Positions 1-12,461 of a stretch of 64,000 nt of DNA are shown piece by piece. Position numbers and translations under genes: made by a program. The notes beneath the pieces are model-generated. The model had not been told where the DNA came from. It saw nothing but the letters and a program-made list of their open reading frames with translations, and did not search any database. This DNA comes from Phialocephala subalpina (taxonomy: Eukaryota > Ascomycota > Leotiomycetes > Helotiales > Mollisiaceae), in assembly GCA_900073065.1 (NCBI GenBank), contig FJOG01000044.1, positions 83,632 to 147,631 on the forward strand, in the 5' to 3' direction. Position 1 is the first letter of the stretch. The number at the start of each line of letters is the position of its first letter.

Positions 1-1084
1 TTCAAAGGCCTATGGAGTCCAAGCTGCAGCCCAGTGCTTACTGCAATGGAACTGAGTGTAGCAACAGTGTCATTCCACATTGAGTTTGTAGGAAACGGCC
101 ACGTGCATGCTAAGACGAGAGCCTGTACCATCGGGATTGTGTATGGTGGAGTTGAGATAGACTCCCACATCAATTTCGGGATCCATTCACACAGCACTGG
201 AAACAGCATAATGTCGTTGGTATAGCGTCGCGAGGCAATGCTAATGATGACCCAGAAGAGAATTGTTCCCGATTCATAGTACTCGTCAGGTGACTTGTTG
301 GGGTTCAAAAATGGAAGTGCGGGATGGTACATGTCGAAGAAGCTACGGCCGTCAGCTAGCAACTTTTACATTGGAACCGTACGAACATCTTAAAAAGCTC
401 ATCGATTTCTTGTCCAGTGAGATATGCAGATTTGATAGACCTTGATAGTGTGGCTCCTGACCGGACCCAACTTTGTGGCATGTTGCCTATGGTACTTTCA
501 ACATTGAAGATACTCATGATAGCTGGGCTGCCGCCTTGGGTAGGGGCGGCCATAGGATATTGTGGCGTCCTAGGCACCGCTGCACCGAATGAACCATTAT
601 GTGATGCATTGCCTGGAAAGATGGACGCTGGTGGTGGTGGAGGTACGAAGTTCGAAGAGGCTTGATTTGGCGCATTCAAAGAAACCGGCGCCGGCTGTGG
701 CGATTGGTTGGACGATCCATTGAAGGCTGAAGTAAGAAAATGCACTTGCTTCTCCAGTTCAGCAATTTTGCTGAAACAAGTCAATATGGAGTCTTATTGA
801 TATCGGGCCGTACTTACCGGCTCTTGGAGACTCTCTTGAAGTTGGAATCCCTATGACAATCCAGCCCCAGCCTTGAACATCTTGCACAATCTTCATTCTC
901 GTTTCCTACACATCTTACCTGAGATCTTAGTCAGTAATCAGTTCTTAGCATGTGATGTGGAAAAACAAGCCTTCGATTGTCGGCATGCGGTGCAAACCAC
1001 CCGATTTGTACGTGAAGTCCGTGTGGTTTCACGGCCAGGGGATCTCGACGACCGAGGCGGCTGTTCTGCAGGTTCGCTACTCAT
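1..1084 (-). CDS. Zn(II)2Cys6 transcription factor, 3' end beyond window
   Basis: Nuclear DNA-binding regulator of the fungal zinc-cluster class. Exons read on the minus strand: 1084-971, 918-818, 770-387, 342-1, the last still open at the window edge. Spliced residues C31, C34, C41, C49, C52 and C59 give CX2CX6CX7CX2CX6C. A basic linker and a short coiled coil (KIAELEKQV) follow, then a Pro/Asn-rich linker. The fungal-specific transcription factor domain starts with EIDELFKIFFDMYHP and runs off the edge. The first intron (919-970) begins with GC, not GT; only this removal completes the cysteine cluster. The intron at 343-386 uses GTTCGT. Start chosen as the first ATG in frame before the cluster. 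Target genes cannot be told from the sequence. Confidence 0.85.
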
Positions 1085-3409
1085 TGATGGGGTTTGTTAC
1101 CCACGGTTTGACAGCGCTGTGCGTGTTCGCTCCGTGGTATCGTGAAAGAGGTGCGGGGCGCAATGTTGAGATGAGCGGGAGAGCGCTCGGTCGAGATTAG
1201 TGGTTGTGCACGTGATGTGCCGCGAACGCTCCGAGCAAGACTGGGATCCTGGCTCCCGCAGATGCCAATGCAACCTGACGTAGGCCACTCGGGTGATTTA
1301 GGTCGAGTCTTTGACCTGTTTGTAGTTGTGTGCTGACTTTCTGTTTACATCTGAGGCTCCTCTTAACCTTAAATGATGTTCCGCTACCGCGCTCTTTGCT
1401 GCAAAGGTCACTCTGTCAAGAGGACCAATGAAAGATCTTTCAAGAAATCAGACACCCGATTGTTAGGAGATACTTGAGCGGTGTTCATAGCTCGACTAGG
1501 TATGGTAAACCGTTCATTGAATGAAACGCTAAGACTTCGACACTGAACCTCGACTTGGAGATCTCGGAAAGTTTTCTAAAATAAGTAATCCTTTCTCCCA
1601 TCGTCTCGGTGAAGCTTGAATGATGCCGAGAGGGAACTTTGATCTTGATGTCAGCGGAACATCTGCGTTATATGTTAGAATCAGAGTGGAATACTTTCAA
1701 ATCGAAAATTAAGCAGTGGTGTGCAGTTGTAAAAGCATTTGGCGATGAAAGAAGTATGTCAGTTCTCAAAAGAAGAAAATAAGAATACATCACGTGACAC
1801 GTATCTGCGCTGAGGACCTCCTGCCAGTAAATGATTGATCGATACACGGTGTTCCATAGACGGTGTTCACGGACTCAGGCAGCATTTCTCTTGGAAATAA
1901 AGACGCGCTTTTGTGTTTCGACCATTGCACGAATTGCCACGTTGGGTGTGTCGCTCGGTCTTGATCAAGCGAAATCGCACCTCCAGAAGGCAAATTGGGC
2001 TCGAGAAAATGGGAAACTTTCCTTGAAGCTGGGCAACTGAAAACACAATTTGAATAGCAATGGAAATAAATTGCGAAGAGGGCACACGGTGGTTTCTCAC
2101 GGAGATGACCACGCTGTTCCTCCATGTTCTAGAGACTTTCCGAAGGAACGCCGGAAAAGCACTGGCTTCATTCCAAAGTCATTAAATATCTGTATGAAAT
2201 ACGTGATAAATTTTTTTCGGGTTGCAGGAATATCTTCATGCCGGAATGGAAATATAGACCAGATGTTGTGAAATTTAGAGAAAGAATGGACGAACGTCGT
2301 TTGCCGAAACGGTTTGGAAGTCATCTTCATCTCGCTTGTCTTCGAGTGTAGCACGTGACTGACTCCGTTTTAGCCCCCCTTAGCTTTTATGACATAAGCT
2401 CCTTGCATTCTCTTCCTACAAATACTTCATCTTCCTTCAGAAAACATATATCACTCTCTTTCAATCAAAATCCACATTTCGCATTCCTACATGGTTGAAT
2501 TTGCACTCCTCAATGTCACGGACCGTGCCGCCACACCCTGCTTTCTAGGCATGCAAACCAAGCTGTATGCTTTGCAATCACATAGTCAATTAAAGCTACA
2601 ATCGCTCGAATTCGTCTTGTTTTAAGTCAAGTCCCTTTACGGCGAGGCTTTAGATACATGTGACTTCCATATGTTTGAGGTCTTGGCGTTCGGCAAGTCT
2701 CGTTTCTCCCGCTGTTCCATCATATTCTTTTCACTTTCCAACACATTTTCATTTGGTTGATTTCATCCCCGAGGTGTTTGCATTGGTTCTTCCCCCAACA
2801 CCGATCAAACCCCGCTTTCAGAGAGATTCCTACTCAGCTCACATTATCGCCTGCGCAAGCCATAGAACGCTCACTAATCATTACGATATATCTTCACAAG
2901 CAAAAGACAACAATTCGTCAAATAGTATTTGAATTCTCCCATTTGATCCGTCATCGAGCAGATGTTTGATACTTGAACTCACCGCAATGGGAATGATTAG
3001 TGATCAAGAGCTCAGCAAGCCGACCAACAAAGCTAAAATTAGGGTTTGCGGGCATGGCATGTGGGATCCCGGGGTGCCTATTACGGCTAGCTTCCTCTCT
3101 TTCCGGCTTCTACATTGGCGATCGCCAAACACCGACATATCCTCTTTCTCGGGGCTATATTATGATTCATGACGAACGAGGTTGTTTTGTCATCCTGCAA
3201 CCTAGAGAATGCCACTCGCCTCCGAGTTCTTAGATGGAACTTGTGGTGGCAAAGATTTGACTGTTCGATGCCGCCATGAGGCGTGTTGCACAAGTTCCCT
3301 GGACATCCACAAAGCCTTTGTTCAATTGCGCCTGCCTGTAACGACTCCTTGCTAGCCCGAAGGCAAATTCGTCTCAAATCGCTCAATACTACATTACCAT
3401 CCACGAAGT
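1085..3409. other. 2.3-kb intergenic region, no convincing gene
   Basis: The reading frames here are short, overlap on both strands and lack a recognisable domain. CACGTGA sites occur near 1208, 1789 and 2351. A CT-rich tract near 2410-2490 resembles a fungal transcription start region and is followed by a 44-codon frame at 2491-2625 (starts MVEFALLNVTD), which I do not recognise. The region must hold the promoters of both divergent flanking regulators. Confidence 0.5.
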
Positions 3410-5383
3410 ATGTCGGACAAGTCAGAAGGAAGTTCATCTAGCAGCACTTCTGCATTCTCTCGGGGAGGGCGAGGTTCAAATACCTCGAGCTCAAATCGAA
3501 GGCGGATGCTAGCGGCAAGTAAGACTGCGGAGCTAACCCATGATGTAGAAACCCAAGCGGCCATGCGACGTCGTATATTCCAGGATTTACCACGGATGAA
3601 CCGATCATTTGACCCTAATAGGATCGTGCTCGAACTTCCCCCAGAATTTCTATCTCCGCAACCATCTATCAACACGGGTAAAGACCCCGAGATGTTGGTA
3701 GATGACCCAGAAGAGGAACCAGAGTTACTTCCTCGAGTCTCACTGCATGAATTTTCGTACGATCTTCGATCTCCGAATGCCACAAATGGCAATGTTTCAA
3801 ACCCCCAGTCCCAGCCAGGAACTTCGTTCGCTTCAGGTCTAGTCCCAAGCAACCTGATGACAACACTCGGCGCAGGGCGCATCGACCCATTTGCGAATTT
3901 CCCGATCAAGATGAATGGAGGCGATTTGTGGCTAATAGACCAAGGTAAATACGTAGACTATGATTACTTTCGGCCGCTGAGATCCTTGTTGTAATCAAGC
4001 ACTGACACGGTACTTTCCAACCAGTAAACACAGGCGAAGACCCTACTTTTAAAACCCTGCGGGACCGTTGGCTTCCTGTTGCTGTTAGAGACGCTGCTAC
4101 CTTCCACCAATTTCTCGCAAATGTATCATTGAACATCTCTCGCGTCCGAGGAGAAAATCTAGATAATGCAGTTTCTATTGCGCACCATTCGCTCGCCATT
4201 CGATCAGTCAATCAAAAGCTATCAGATCCCAACTTGAGGACAAGTGGTGATGTTATCGCTAGCATTCTGTGCTTCGTTTGCTATAGCGTAAGTGCTTCGA
4301 CCTTAAATCGGTTTCGAGCCTCGTGTTCAACAATTCTAACACATCTTACCAACAGACTGTCAAAGGAGACTTCCATGGCATCTCTGTTCACCTAGATGGC
4401 TTGCAAAACGTCCTCCGACTCCGGGGAGGCTATAAGAGCATCAAGAGCGACCCCGTTCTGGTTAACATAGCTTATGGGTACGATGATCTCACATCCTTTC
4501 TTCAAACCTTCGCTTCTATTAACATCAAGCTGACTCGATCCTTCCCAGCGTCGACATGACAAGAAGCCTCCGACAAGACACCAAACCTCAATTTCCTCTC
4601 CCCGAAGAAATGTTACAAGCCGTGCAAAATGACCAGTCCGCAGACGACTTCGTTTTCTTCGCCCGCACACCCTACTCAGCTCAATGGAGAGAGATCTTTC
4701 CTCCAAACCACCCCATGATGTCCGTCTTCGATGAGTTACAGCACGCGGTTGAAGTTGCGAAGCTGAAAGCTATGAGGAACCAACAATGGCGCATCGTCAA
4801 TTTTGTCATCTTCCGAATGTACCCCACCATACACAGACTTCTCAGCATGGGGCTAGACCCCGACCCGGACGATCAATGGAGCATCGTGCAAGAAGCTTCG
4901 CGACTTGGGATCCTGCTTTTTATGGGCGAGATCAGACGGAAATGCGGAGCTTTGGGCGTCTCGACGAGACTGTACATTACCAAGTTGAAGGTGTTCATGG
5001 AAGGACTAGGGAGTACAATTGACTGGACGTCTGCGAATATGTTACTGCTTTGGGTAATGTTCTTCGCTTTATTGGAGAGTTGGAAGCTACCTGAGCAGGA
5101 CTGGTACGTTGAGTCGATGCATGCAGTCATGGCTAGGACAACCCTTCGGTCTTGGGATGCAGTGTTGGAAAGAGTTAAGTCGTTCTTGTGGGTCGATGAC
5201 ATCTACGACGAGAGGGTGGAATTGTTTCGAGGTGTAATCTCATCCGCACCGACGCGGATTGATACGACCTTTGAGGCCAACAATGAATGCACCGCGGAGT
5301 CCAAGCATGCCAGATATGCAGTTTTTCCAAAGAGATCCTCATCCCAACGGCGGATCATATCGAGGAATGCGGCAGCATCTTAG
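3410..5383 (+). CDS. Fungal-specific transcription factor domain protein without a zinc cluster
   Basis: Exons 3410-3944, 4025-4287, 4356-4477 and 4549-5383 give 584 aa. The N-terminus is Ser-rich and basic (RGGRGSNTSSSNRRR) and contains no Cys6 cluster. From about residue 145 the sequence LGAGRIDPFANFPIKM and the later helical stretch (LDGLQNVLRLRGGY, then GVDMTRSLRQDTKP) match the layout of the large Fungal_trans_2/DUF3468-type family of putative regulators. Removing the intron 4478-4548 is needed: without it the frame ends at 4559, and with it the conserved block runs straight into the C-terminal half. Such proteins are usually annotated as transcription factors, but with no DNA-binding motif visible here direct DNA binding is unproven. 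Transcribed divergently from the zinc-cluster gene at the left edge. Confidence 0.8.
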
Positions 5384-5571
5384 TATCTTCTGAATCAACT
5401 TTCGGCGCCACCCATTCCTCAAGCATATTTCCACCCATTCCACCCGTTGCTTGGTCCGAACCCTGTTGAAAAGAAAAACATTCTCATTCACATAAGTTAC
5501 GATCTCTTCTTTTTGCACGGCTAAAGGTCAGACTCTAAATATCTAATTTCTTCCAAAACTCTACTCTCAAG

Positions 5572-7817
5572 ATGGGCTTTCCTACCAACATCCTCTCAGG
5601 CATCAGGTCTTTCTCCATTTCCGGGAGGCCTTCCGCGCTAGACACACCACCAGATTCGCATCCTCCAACTCCAAAGTTCACGAAGACCTATGATTTTGAA
5701 GATGCAGCCCTACCACCATCCGGAACCGTAGCAACAGCTCCAGCTCAAACCAATAGCTCCAAGCGATGGACGAGAAACTTCACGTCTTTCAAGCCGATCC
5801 CAAGGGCAAACAAATTACCAATTTCAATGCCGACCATCAGTATCCTGCGTCACATCCCTAATGCTCCACCTGTGTCGGAAGACTTGGTCAAGGTCTTCCA
5901 ATTTATCGAGGAAAGGTAAGCTACTCTAGTCTGAACCTTACTGATAACTTGCTAATAGTATCCTGCAGATTCTCTGAACACTTCAAAAATGTCAACTTCG
6001 AACCGGCAGTGAAGAAGCTGAAGGAGAAACGAGACATCAAAACACTCAGAGAGACATATCAATGGCAGCAACCGGGGTCCACGAATCCACCATATCCTCC
6101 ATGTTTGAAAAGCATCCCTGACGATGAGCAAACCGGCTTGCTTGAGATCTTTGATCTTCAGAGACTCATTGATACAAGCATTGCCCTTCTGCCGTTTGAG
6201 CCACCTCTCATCGGATATCGTGCTTTTGGGGCTTGGAGAGCAGGAACTATGGCTGGCCTAGAGGCACGCATGGCGAAGTTGAGAAAACAGCACAAGAATA
6301 TCGGCACTGAACCAAGCATTGCAAATCGACCCGATTGGTACAGTGATGCGGTTTTTGGGCAGCAGTCTTTCACTGGCCCGAATCCCACATCTATTTCCAA
6401 CGCTTCGGCAACATGGATCGAGGAATTTGCTGGCGCGGCGAAGAAACAGGGAAATGAGAATATGTTCGCACTCATCTCCACCTCGGACCCGGAGTCATTT
6501 TTCATCCAAGACTATAGCTATTTCCGTGATGCTGCCGGTGCCTTCCCAGGTGCAACGTTGAAATCGGATGATGGGAAGCGGTTTGGAACGGCAGCTGTCA
6601 CTCTCTTGCAACTTAGTAGGACAGGCAATCTGCACCCGTTGGCTATATGCATCGACTATACCGTTTCTCTTGAGCAGTCAGTTGTGATCTTCAACTCGCG
6701 TCTGAGACCCACAGACCCAACCAAGGGCGAGAAAGACGACTGGTCTTGGAGGTATGCAAAAATGTGCCACATGGTATCGGACTACTACCGTCACGAGTTG
6801 GAGTCTCATCTCAACAACTGTCATTTCGTCGAAGAAGCGACGATTGTTGCAGCCCAACGGTCCTTTACATCCCAGCACATCGTCTATAAGCTCCTCGAAC
6901 CACATTGGTAAGCCAATCCTTTTGTATTATTGACGATCATACTGACAATGCAAAGGCTCAAAACTCTCTCACTCAATGCTTCAGCAAGATCGATACTTGT
7001 CCCCAAAGTCATCGTTCCAATCGTCGGCATGTCCAGCTCCGTAACTTATGCCTTCATCCTCGATTCCTACAAACGTTTCAACTGGACACAATCCTACATC
7101 CCCAACGATCTTTCATCCCGCGGATTCGCCCCCTCCTCTCTGAACGACCCGAAATTCCACAACTACGCTTGGGCGCGCAACATGGTTCCAATGTGGCTCG
7201 TTCTCCAGAAATTTGTCTCTTCAGTCTTGACCTGCTATTACGCATCGGATGCGGAAGTTGCGGAAGATAAAGCGATCAAGAGTTGGTGCAATGAGATGCA
7301 CAGTCCGACAGGTGCACAAATGGCCAGCTTCCCGGATATCAAGACGATCGAGGAGTTGACGAGTGCGATTGTGATGTGTATCCATATCGCGAGCCCGCAG
7401 CACAACAGTATCAATTACTTGCAGTGCTACTACATGTCTTTCGTCGCCGCTAAGCCGCCTTGTCTGATGGCACCGTTGCCTTCATCACTTCCCGAACTTA
7501 TGGCGTACAAGGAGAAGGATATCATGAAGGCACTGCCCATTCACGATGAACATGTCTGGCTTCTGGCTGAGCAGTTGCCGTACCTTTTGAGTTATGGGGT
7601 GAGTGAGGACCAGACTTTGGCTGCGTATGCGCAAGGTCTGGAGGACGAGGCCAGAGACGTTGGAGATAAGGGACTTGAGAAGGCTGCTGCAGGATTGTAT
7701 GATGACCTGATGAAATTGGGAGAGGTGTTCGATAAGAATAGTTTGGGGATGGACGACAGAGTTGTGGCGTACAATGTTATGGATCCGACGGAGTTGGCGG
7801 TTTCGATTCTGATTTGA
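5572..7817 (+). CDS. Lipoxygenase (non-haem metal dioxygenase)
   Basis: Inserts O2 into polyunsaturated fatty acids (linoleate, linolenate) to make hydroperoxides, the first step of oxylipin formation. Exons 5572-5915, 5969-6907 and 6956-7817 give 714 aa. The signature His-X4-His-X4-His-X17-His-X8-His is intact at H390, H395, H400, H418 and H427, followed by LKTLSLNASAR. The second ligand pair H577/N581 lies in SPQHNSINYLQ, and the protein ends in Ile714, the usual C-terminal carboxylate ligand. By analogy with soybean LOX-1 the metal ligands are H395, H400, H577, N581 and I714. The first 100 residues are Ser/Pro-rich with no signal peptide, unlike the secreted manganese lipoxygenases, so an intracellular iron enzyme is more likely. 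Regio- and stereospecificity cannot be read from the sequence by eye. Confidence 0.93.
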
Positions 7818-8933
7818 GGCTGGGTTGTTTTGGGTTGTTTTCAAAAGTTGAGAAATGTTTAGTACCAAGATGATTTGAACAGATTGCATCCTTTGGATAG
7901 CTTACTAAAACTTACTGTAAGGATGCTCCTTTGTGCCATTCTGTTATGACGATGTCAAGTTTACTCCAAGTCTTGCTCGCTAATATTTCAGGGGCTCGTC
8001 CTGGTACCCTAAGCTCAAGCGAGCCCTCAACGTAGCGAGCATGAGAGCTTGCGTTTCCTCTCCTGACTTCTCGCTATTTACGTATTGATGTTCATCAAAC
8101 AATTATGCACACCCATATAGATCTTCAACATAATGCATGACACCCGCGAACGAACCACAGAACAAGCAAACATCGCGAACTAGTTCTCAGGCTGTGTGGC
8201 TTCCTTTTTGCAAGGCGCAGCGCAAACTCTTCCACGATAACGTGCCACGACCGTGCGACTTACCAAAGTTGACATGCCAGGCGCTGCCTGCAAATCGCAT
8301 CTTGACATAGTTGCTTTTGAATTTCAGATCAATTCGTTCCCGGATTTGTCGGGTTCTGACTAGCCAGCCCTGCATGGAGCGCACAGACAAGGGGCGTCTC
8401 AGACCCTGAAGCGAACTGCCTATCCCAACCACATCCGAACTTTAAAACATGATCTCCAGTTTGAAGAGTTTCTTTCTTTGGCAGAATATTCGTCAAGTTT
8501 GGCATTGACGTCACGTTGTCTTCCCAGTGCGCCTGATGAACTCCCAGGGTCCGTTCCATGTGGCGTAACAGCGCTTCTTATTTGACTGGAGTTTTCCCGG
8601 AAGGACGTGGTCTTATATCACCCTTGGCATTATATCCTCATAGGGAGAGATCTTTCACCGGTTCGAGCGTAAGGTTGCCTTTTTCTGGTTGATGCAAAAC
8701 ACGCCAAGGCGCAGGAAATCGGCCCCGCCACGTCAAGTTTCGATTGTGGGGCCTGGAGAAGCTTAACAGTTAATAGCATTTGTGGCTTTCGTTCCCTTCA
8801 CGTTTTCTCTCTTCTGTTCCCTTCTGCTTTCTAAATTCACCGCTTCATGGAATTTATCTTTCAATTCAAAATCTTGGGCAGGACCCGCATATATATTTCT
8901 TGTTAGCTGGTACTCCTTTTGTAATTCTTTGGG
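7818..8933. other. 1.1-kb intergenic region
   Basis: No gene seen. It holds the 3' region of the lipoxygenase gene and, from about 8760, a CT-rich promoter-like tract ahead of the next gene. Frames at 8187-8559 on the minus strand have no recognisable domain. Confidence 0.5.
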
Positions 8934-10463
8934 ATGAGACTCAATCTTTGGAGTCGGGGAGGGGTCGCAGATGGAGAAGGCTTGAGGAGACGATTGTTGG
9001 GCGGAGTGTTAGGAGGTGGCGGCGATAAAGGGTCAGCTCCTCCTGCATCAACGCCCGTAGATGCTCCCGCGTCTTCTCCCGCCAGTGCCGTTGCAGCAAC
9101 AGTGAGTACATCTCAACGAAGTCGAAATCGTCCGTGACTGACCCATCAATAGACAGCAGCCCCAGCTGACAATGGCGGTCTTCTAGGAGGAGTTGCAGGA
9201 GGAGTTGGAGGTGCAGTAGGAGGAGTTGGAGGTGCAGTAGGAGGGGTCGGAAGTGCAGTTGGTGGTGCGGTTACTGGTCTTGCCGGTAGTGGAGGAGTGG
9301 GTTTGGGTGTAGGACCATCTTCAGCACCACTCCTCTCGCTCGGAGTAGCTCAAAGCTCGGGACCGTTGCTCGGTGTCGGTGCAGGCGCAACATCATCGCC
9401 ACTTCTTTCGGTGGCCGTTGCTCCAACTTCGGGACCCTTGATTGGTGCTGGTGTAGGAGCGAGCTCGGCCCCTCTTCTTTCTGTTGGAGTTGGAGGTTCT
9501 TCGCAACCCCTCATCGGTGTGGGATCTGGCCCAACATCGTCTCCTCTGATATCTCTAGGAGTTGGAGGAAATCCACCAGCGGCGACGCCAACATCGGCTC
9601 CTGCCCCGGCATCGACAGCATCGAAGTCTGCCGCGCCTGTCACCACATCAGCTCCACCAGTTAAATCAGTTGAATCCTCAGCAGCCGCTACTTCAAGTGC
9701 TGGATCAAAGCAATCGGGACTGACATCAATCGCTCAAGCAGGACTATCATCCGTCACAATTCCAAGCACCCTGTTAACCTCATTCACCGCCGCCTCCGAT
9801 ACCAAACCTTCAAGTTCTGGGATAGGGAGCAATGGAGGTAACCGCGGTTCAAACGGAGGAACGGAAAGCAGCGGAGCTACCACAGGAGCGAATGGAATCT
9901 CTCAAACTTCTGGCGGACCTAGCACGATGAAAATTATGGTCATCGTTGGTGCTTCTGGTAAGTTTCCCAAATTCCTTGCTTCTTTACCTTGACATTTTAA
10001 TTTACTGGATGCAATACTAACAAGGATAATAGTGGGAGGACTCGCTGTGTTCATCGGTCTCGTGTTTTTTATCAGGTACCTGTTCCGCAAACGCCGCCTA
10101 GGCAAAGCCGAGTCGCCACCATCATCACCACTTCTTCCGGCAATGGAATACTCGCGAGACTCGGTCCTACCGCCAAGCATTGCGCGAAGTATTAGTCACA
10201 GATCGAAGACATCAAACACATCGAATGGCGGAAGCATTGATTGGACACGTAACGGGGGCAATCGTGGTCTGGGGAGCAAGCCTGCGCCTCTAGACTTTGG
10301 ACTTGGACAAGGAGGACTCGGAACACAGATGAGAGGTGGTACTCCACTACTGAGTCCACTACCACCTGTTGCGAAGGCGCCGGTGGGCAATGGAGGAAGA
10401 GAGAGGTTTGAGTTAGGTGATGACACGGGTGAGAAGCCGAAGGTGTTTGAAATGTCAGCTTGA
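8934..10463 (+). CDS. Single-pass membrane protein with Gly/Ser/Thr-rich repeats
   Basis: Exons 8934-9101, 9153-9957 and 10033-10463 give 467 aa. Order of parts: short N-terminus, a GGVGGAV-type glycine run (about residues 64-100), seven 12-residue repeats (about 109-192), a Ser/Thr/Gly-rich stalk, one hydrophobic segment (about 318-345, split by the second intron) followed by the stop-transfer residues RKRR, and a polar C-terminal tail. The layout resembles fungal cell-wall or stress-sensor proteins with an O-glycosylated stalk, but no known sensor domain (WSC, Mid2) is visible and I do not recognise the family. No classical signal peptide follows the chosen ATG; either the single membrane segment acts as signal anchor or the true 5' exon has been missed. 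Confidence 0.65.
9309..9560 (+). repeat. Seven in-frame 36-bp repeats encoding 12-residue units
   Basis: The consensus unit is V-G-x-[ST]-S-x-P-L-[LI]-[SG]-[VLA]-G, for example VGPSSAPLLSLG and VAPTSGPLIGAG. All seven are exactly 12 codons, with no length variation. A shorter GGAGGAGTTGGAGGTGCAGT-like DNA repeat precedes it at about 9190-9245. Confidence 0.85.
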
Positions 10464-10883
10464 GCGATAGGTGTGGAGAGAAAGGATGGGGAACAAGGAG
10501 GTGCAAGCATATGATAGCGGACCAACACTTGGCTTTGATAGAATGATTTAGGAGGCGTAAAGGACCGGATGCATATAATCATTATTAACGACGAATACAA
10601 TGTGACCTCGGGACTTCCGTATATCAAACGTTGAGCTCACTATCGAATTCTAGTGTGAGTGTATGCAAGATCTGTACTAGCTCGAACGATTAGTCCTACA
10701 ATTTCTTTCCCTGATTTGACCTCGCTCGACCTCCCAAACAACGGCAGTCTAATGTCAAGCAAGTTTTCTCGGTCAGGATCGCGACGATTTGCAAAGATCT
10801 CTGTCTAATCTCCGTGAGCAATTGAAGTACTGCCAGTGTGTTGCTAGGAACCCACCCTAGTAGATTACTGGTATGAGCCGCCT
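10464..10883. other. Convergent 3' intergenic region
   Basis: 420 nt between two converging genes. No gene seen; presumably 3' untranslated regions and polyadenylation signals. Confidence 0.5.
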
Positions 10884-11834
10884 TCACTGCTTTGGTCTCA
10901 ACTCCTTCAGAGGACGCTTAGACTTTCCTTTCGCAATCGATACATCGTCACCACCACGGAAGGCAGCTGAGAAACACAATCCATTCACGCAAGTATCCTC
11001 GGGATGGCAGTCCTTGTTAGTTGTGCAGGGACAGTCTATTCCATTGTCAGAGACATCTAAGATCTCGATGCTACCGAATAGCTAGGGATGCTGGGGTGGA
11101 AGGGGCTTACCGTCTCCGAATTCTGGATCACAGTCATCCTCTGGCTCCTCAGGTTCGGGCTCAGGTTCCTCGTCTGGCTGGTCTTCAGGCCATCCATCTC
11201 CATACCCTGCGAAGTAGCACGTTCCCGCCATGCAAGATTCTCTCCAGCCACAGTCTGAGTTATAAAAGCATTCTCGCTCCTCTACGTTAATTTCTGCTTG
11301 TATCACTCAGTACAAGGCCCATAGGTTAGAATGTGCGGAACTGTACTGGAGGATGAAACATGATTGGATTGATCTTGACAACGTTAGTTGCTGATCACTA
11401 TCTCAACAAGTAACCCCCACAGAGAGAATTCGTCAACGTACCAGCTTCTAGAATTGTCCACCATGGCAAGTCATAGCAAATTCCATAATAGCAAAAGTCG
11501 TAATGCTTGCACCATGCCACACCCTCACAGCATCCCGTTATGTCTGCAAGTGTTAGCACAGGCCATTGAGGTGGCTCACAGTACCCTACGTGCTCCATAT
11601 TTCTCCAAAATCTCGACAGTGGGGTATTTCGAGAATGATTGAGGTTTCTCTTCCTGGAGCTAGAATTAGCAGGTAATCGAGTACCATTGACTTGAGATAT
11701 CGTACAGAGACTTGCAAGATGATGTTCACGTCAGGGCTCGGAAGAGCCTTGATATATATGACGGTTAAACATATGTTAAGAAGGAACGGAAGTAGCATGA
11801 TGAGGTGTTGGATGTTCGGTGGTGATAGATCCAA
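10884..11834 (-). CDS. Secreted protein with three cysteine modules, one per exon
   Basis: Five exons on the minus strand: 11834-11712, 11653-11590, 11543-11442, 11293-11111 and 11035-10884, giving 207 aa. Residues 13-30 (LIMLLPFLLNICLTVIYIKA) form a signal peptide. Three modules follow with the shared spacing C-x5-C-x5-C-x2-G-x-C. They are CEGVAWCKHYDFCYYGIC, CFYNSDCGWRESCMAGTC and CTTNKDCHPEDTCVNGLC. The first has an extra Cys before it, the third an extra CP. A Glu/Pro-rich acidic linker separates modules two and three, and the tail is basic. The introns at 11544-11589, 11294-11441 and 11036-11110 are all phase 1, so each module sits on its own exon, as in exon duplication. The size, secretion and cysteine density fit an effector-like or extracellular binding protein. 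I know no named family for it. Confidence 0.72.
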
Positions 11835-12461
11835 ATGAATCAGTTGGAGACTGAATTGACCGGGAGACGAGCGGTCTCAAGTACTTGTTCGACGATCTCG
11901 AACGAGATCCAATCCCCATTCACTGTTCCCCAAATCACCAGACTTCTATATTCTGTAGAGCGCATCCAAAGATGGTTGAACGAAACGCATGCGGTGCGTG
12001 CCGAAGTTGTGTAATGAGACACCAAGATTGCCTGAGTTAAGATTTTTCAAGTAGAGGAGGCGTCTCATTTGACGGCAAGAGTGATACCCGAATGCTATGT
12101 ATCATTTGCCCTACCATTGGAAATTGGAAGTGCAACCCCTTTGTTGCGACCCACTTGACTCCAAGTCCCGCAACGTCACAGTTCTCGGGAACCTGAGTAT
12201 AACCTCAAGGGAATCTTGCCATTGGACTCAAAACTTGAAACCTGAATGTGAGGAGGCAATTGATATCGTGGCTTCACGGGCAGTGGAATTAAAAACTTCA
12301 AGTACTTTTCAAGATAAGACTTGTCTAATCAGGTAGTGTCGCCTCCAGGTCCTCCAGTAATATTCAAACTGCTGCTGGTTGCCCTCCTGGTTTGCGGCCT
12401 GAGACAACGTAGCTGCTACCATCAGTATCGGACTTGACTGGGAGAAGGTTTTGTGAACTTA
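11835..12461. other. Intergenic region, 627 nt
   Basis: Promoter side of the cysteine-module gene and 3' side of the methyltransferase gene. A frame at 12097-12336 has no recognisable domain. Nothing else seen. Confidence 0.5.

Noticed and set aside
2491..2625. 44-codon ORF after a promoter-like tract
   Set aside because: Mentioned in the region entry but not called a gene: no domain, no splice evidence, short length.
3394..3909. Minus-strand frame of 171 codons opposite the first exon at 3410
   Set aside because: Antisense to the Ser-rich exon that splices cleanly into a known domain.
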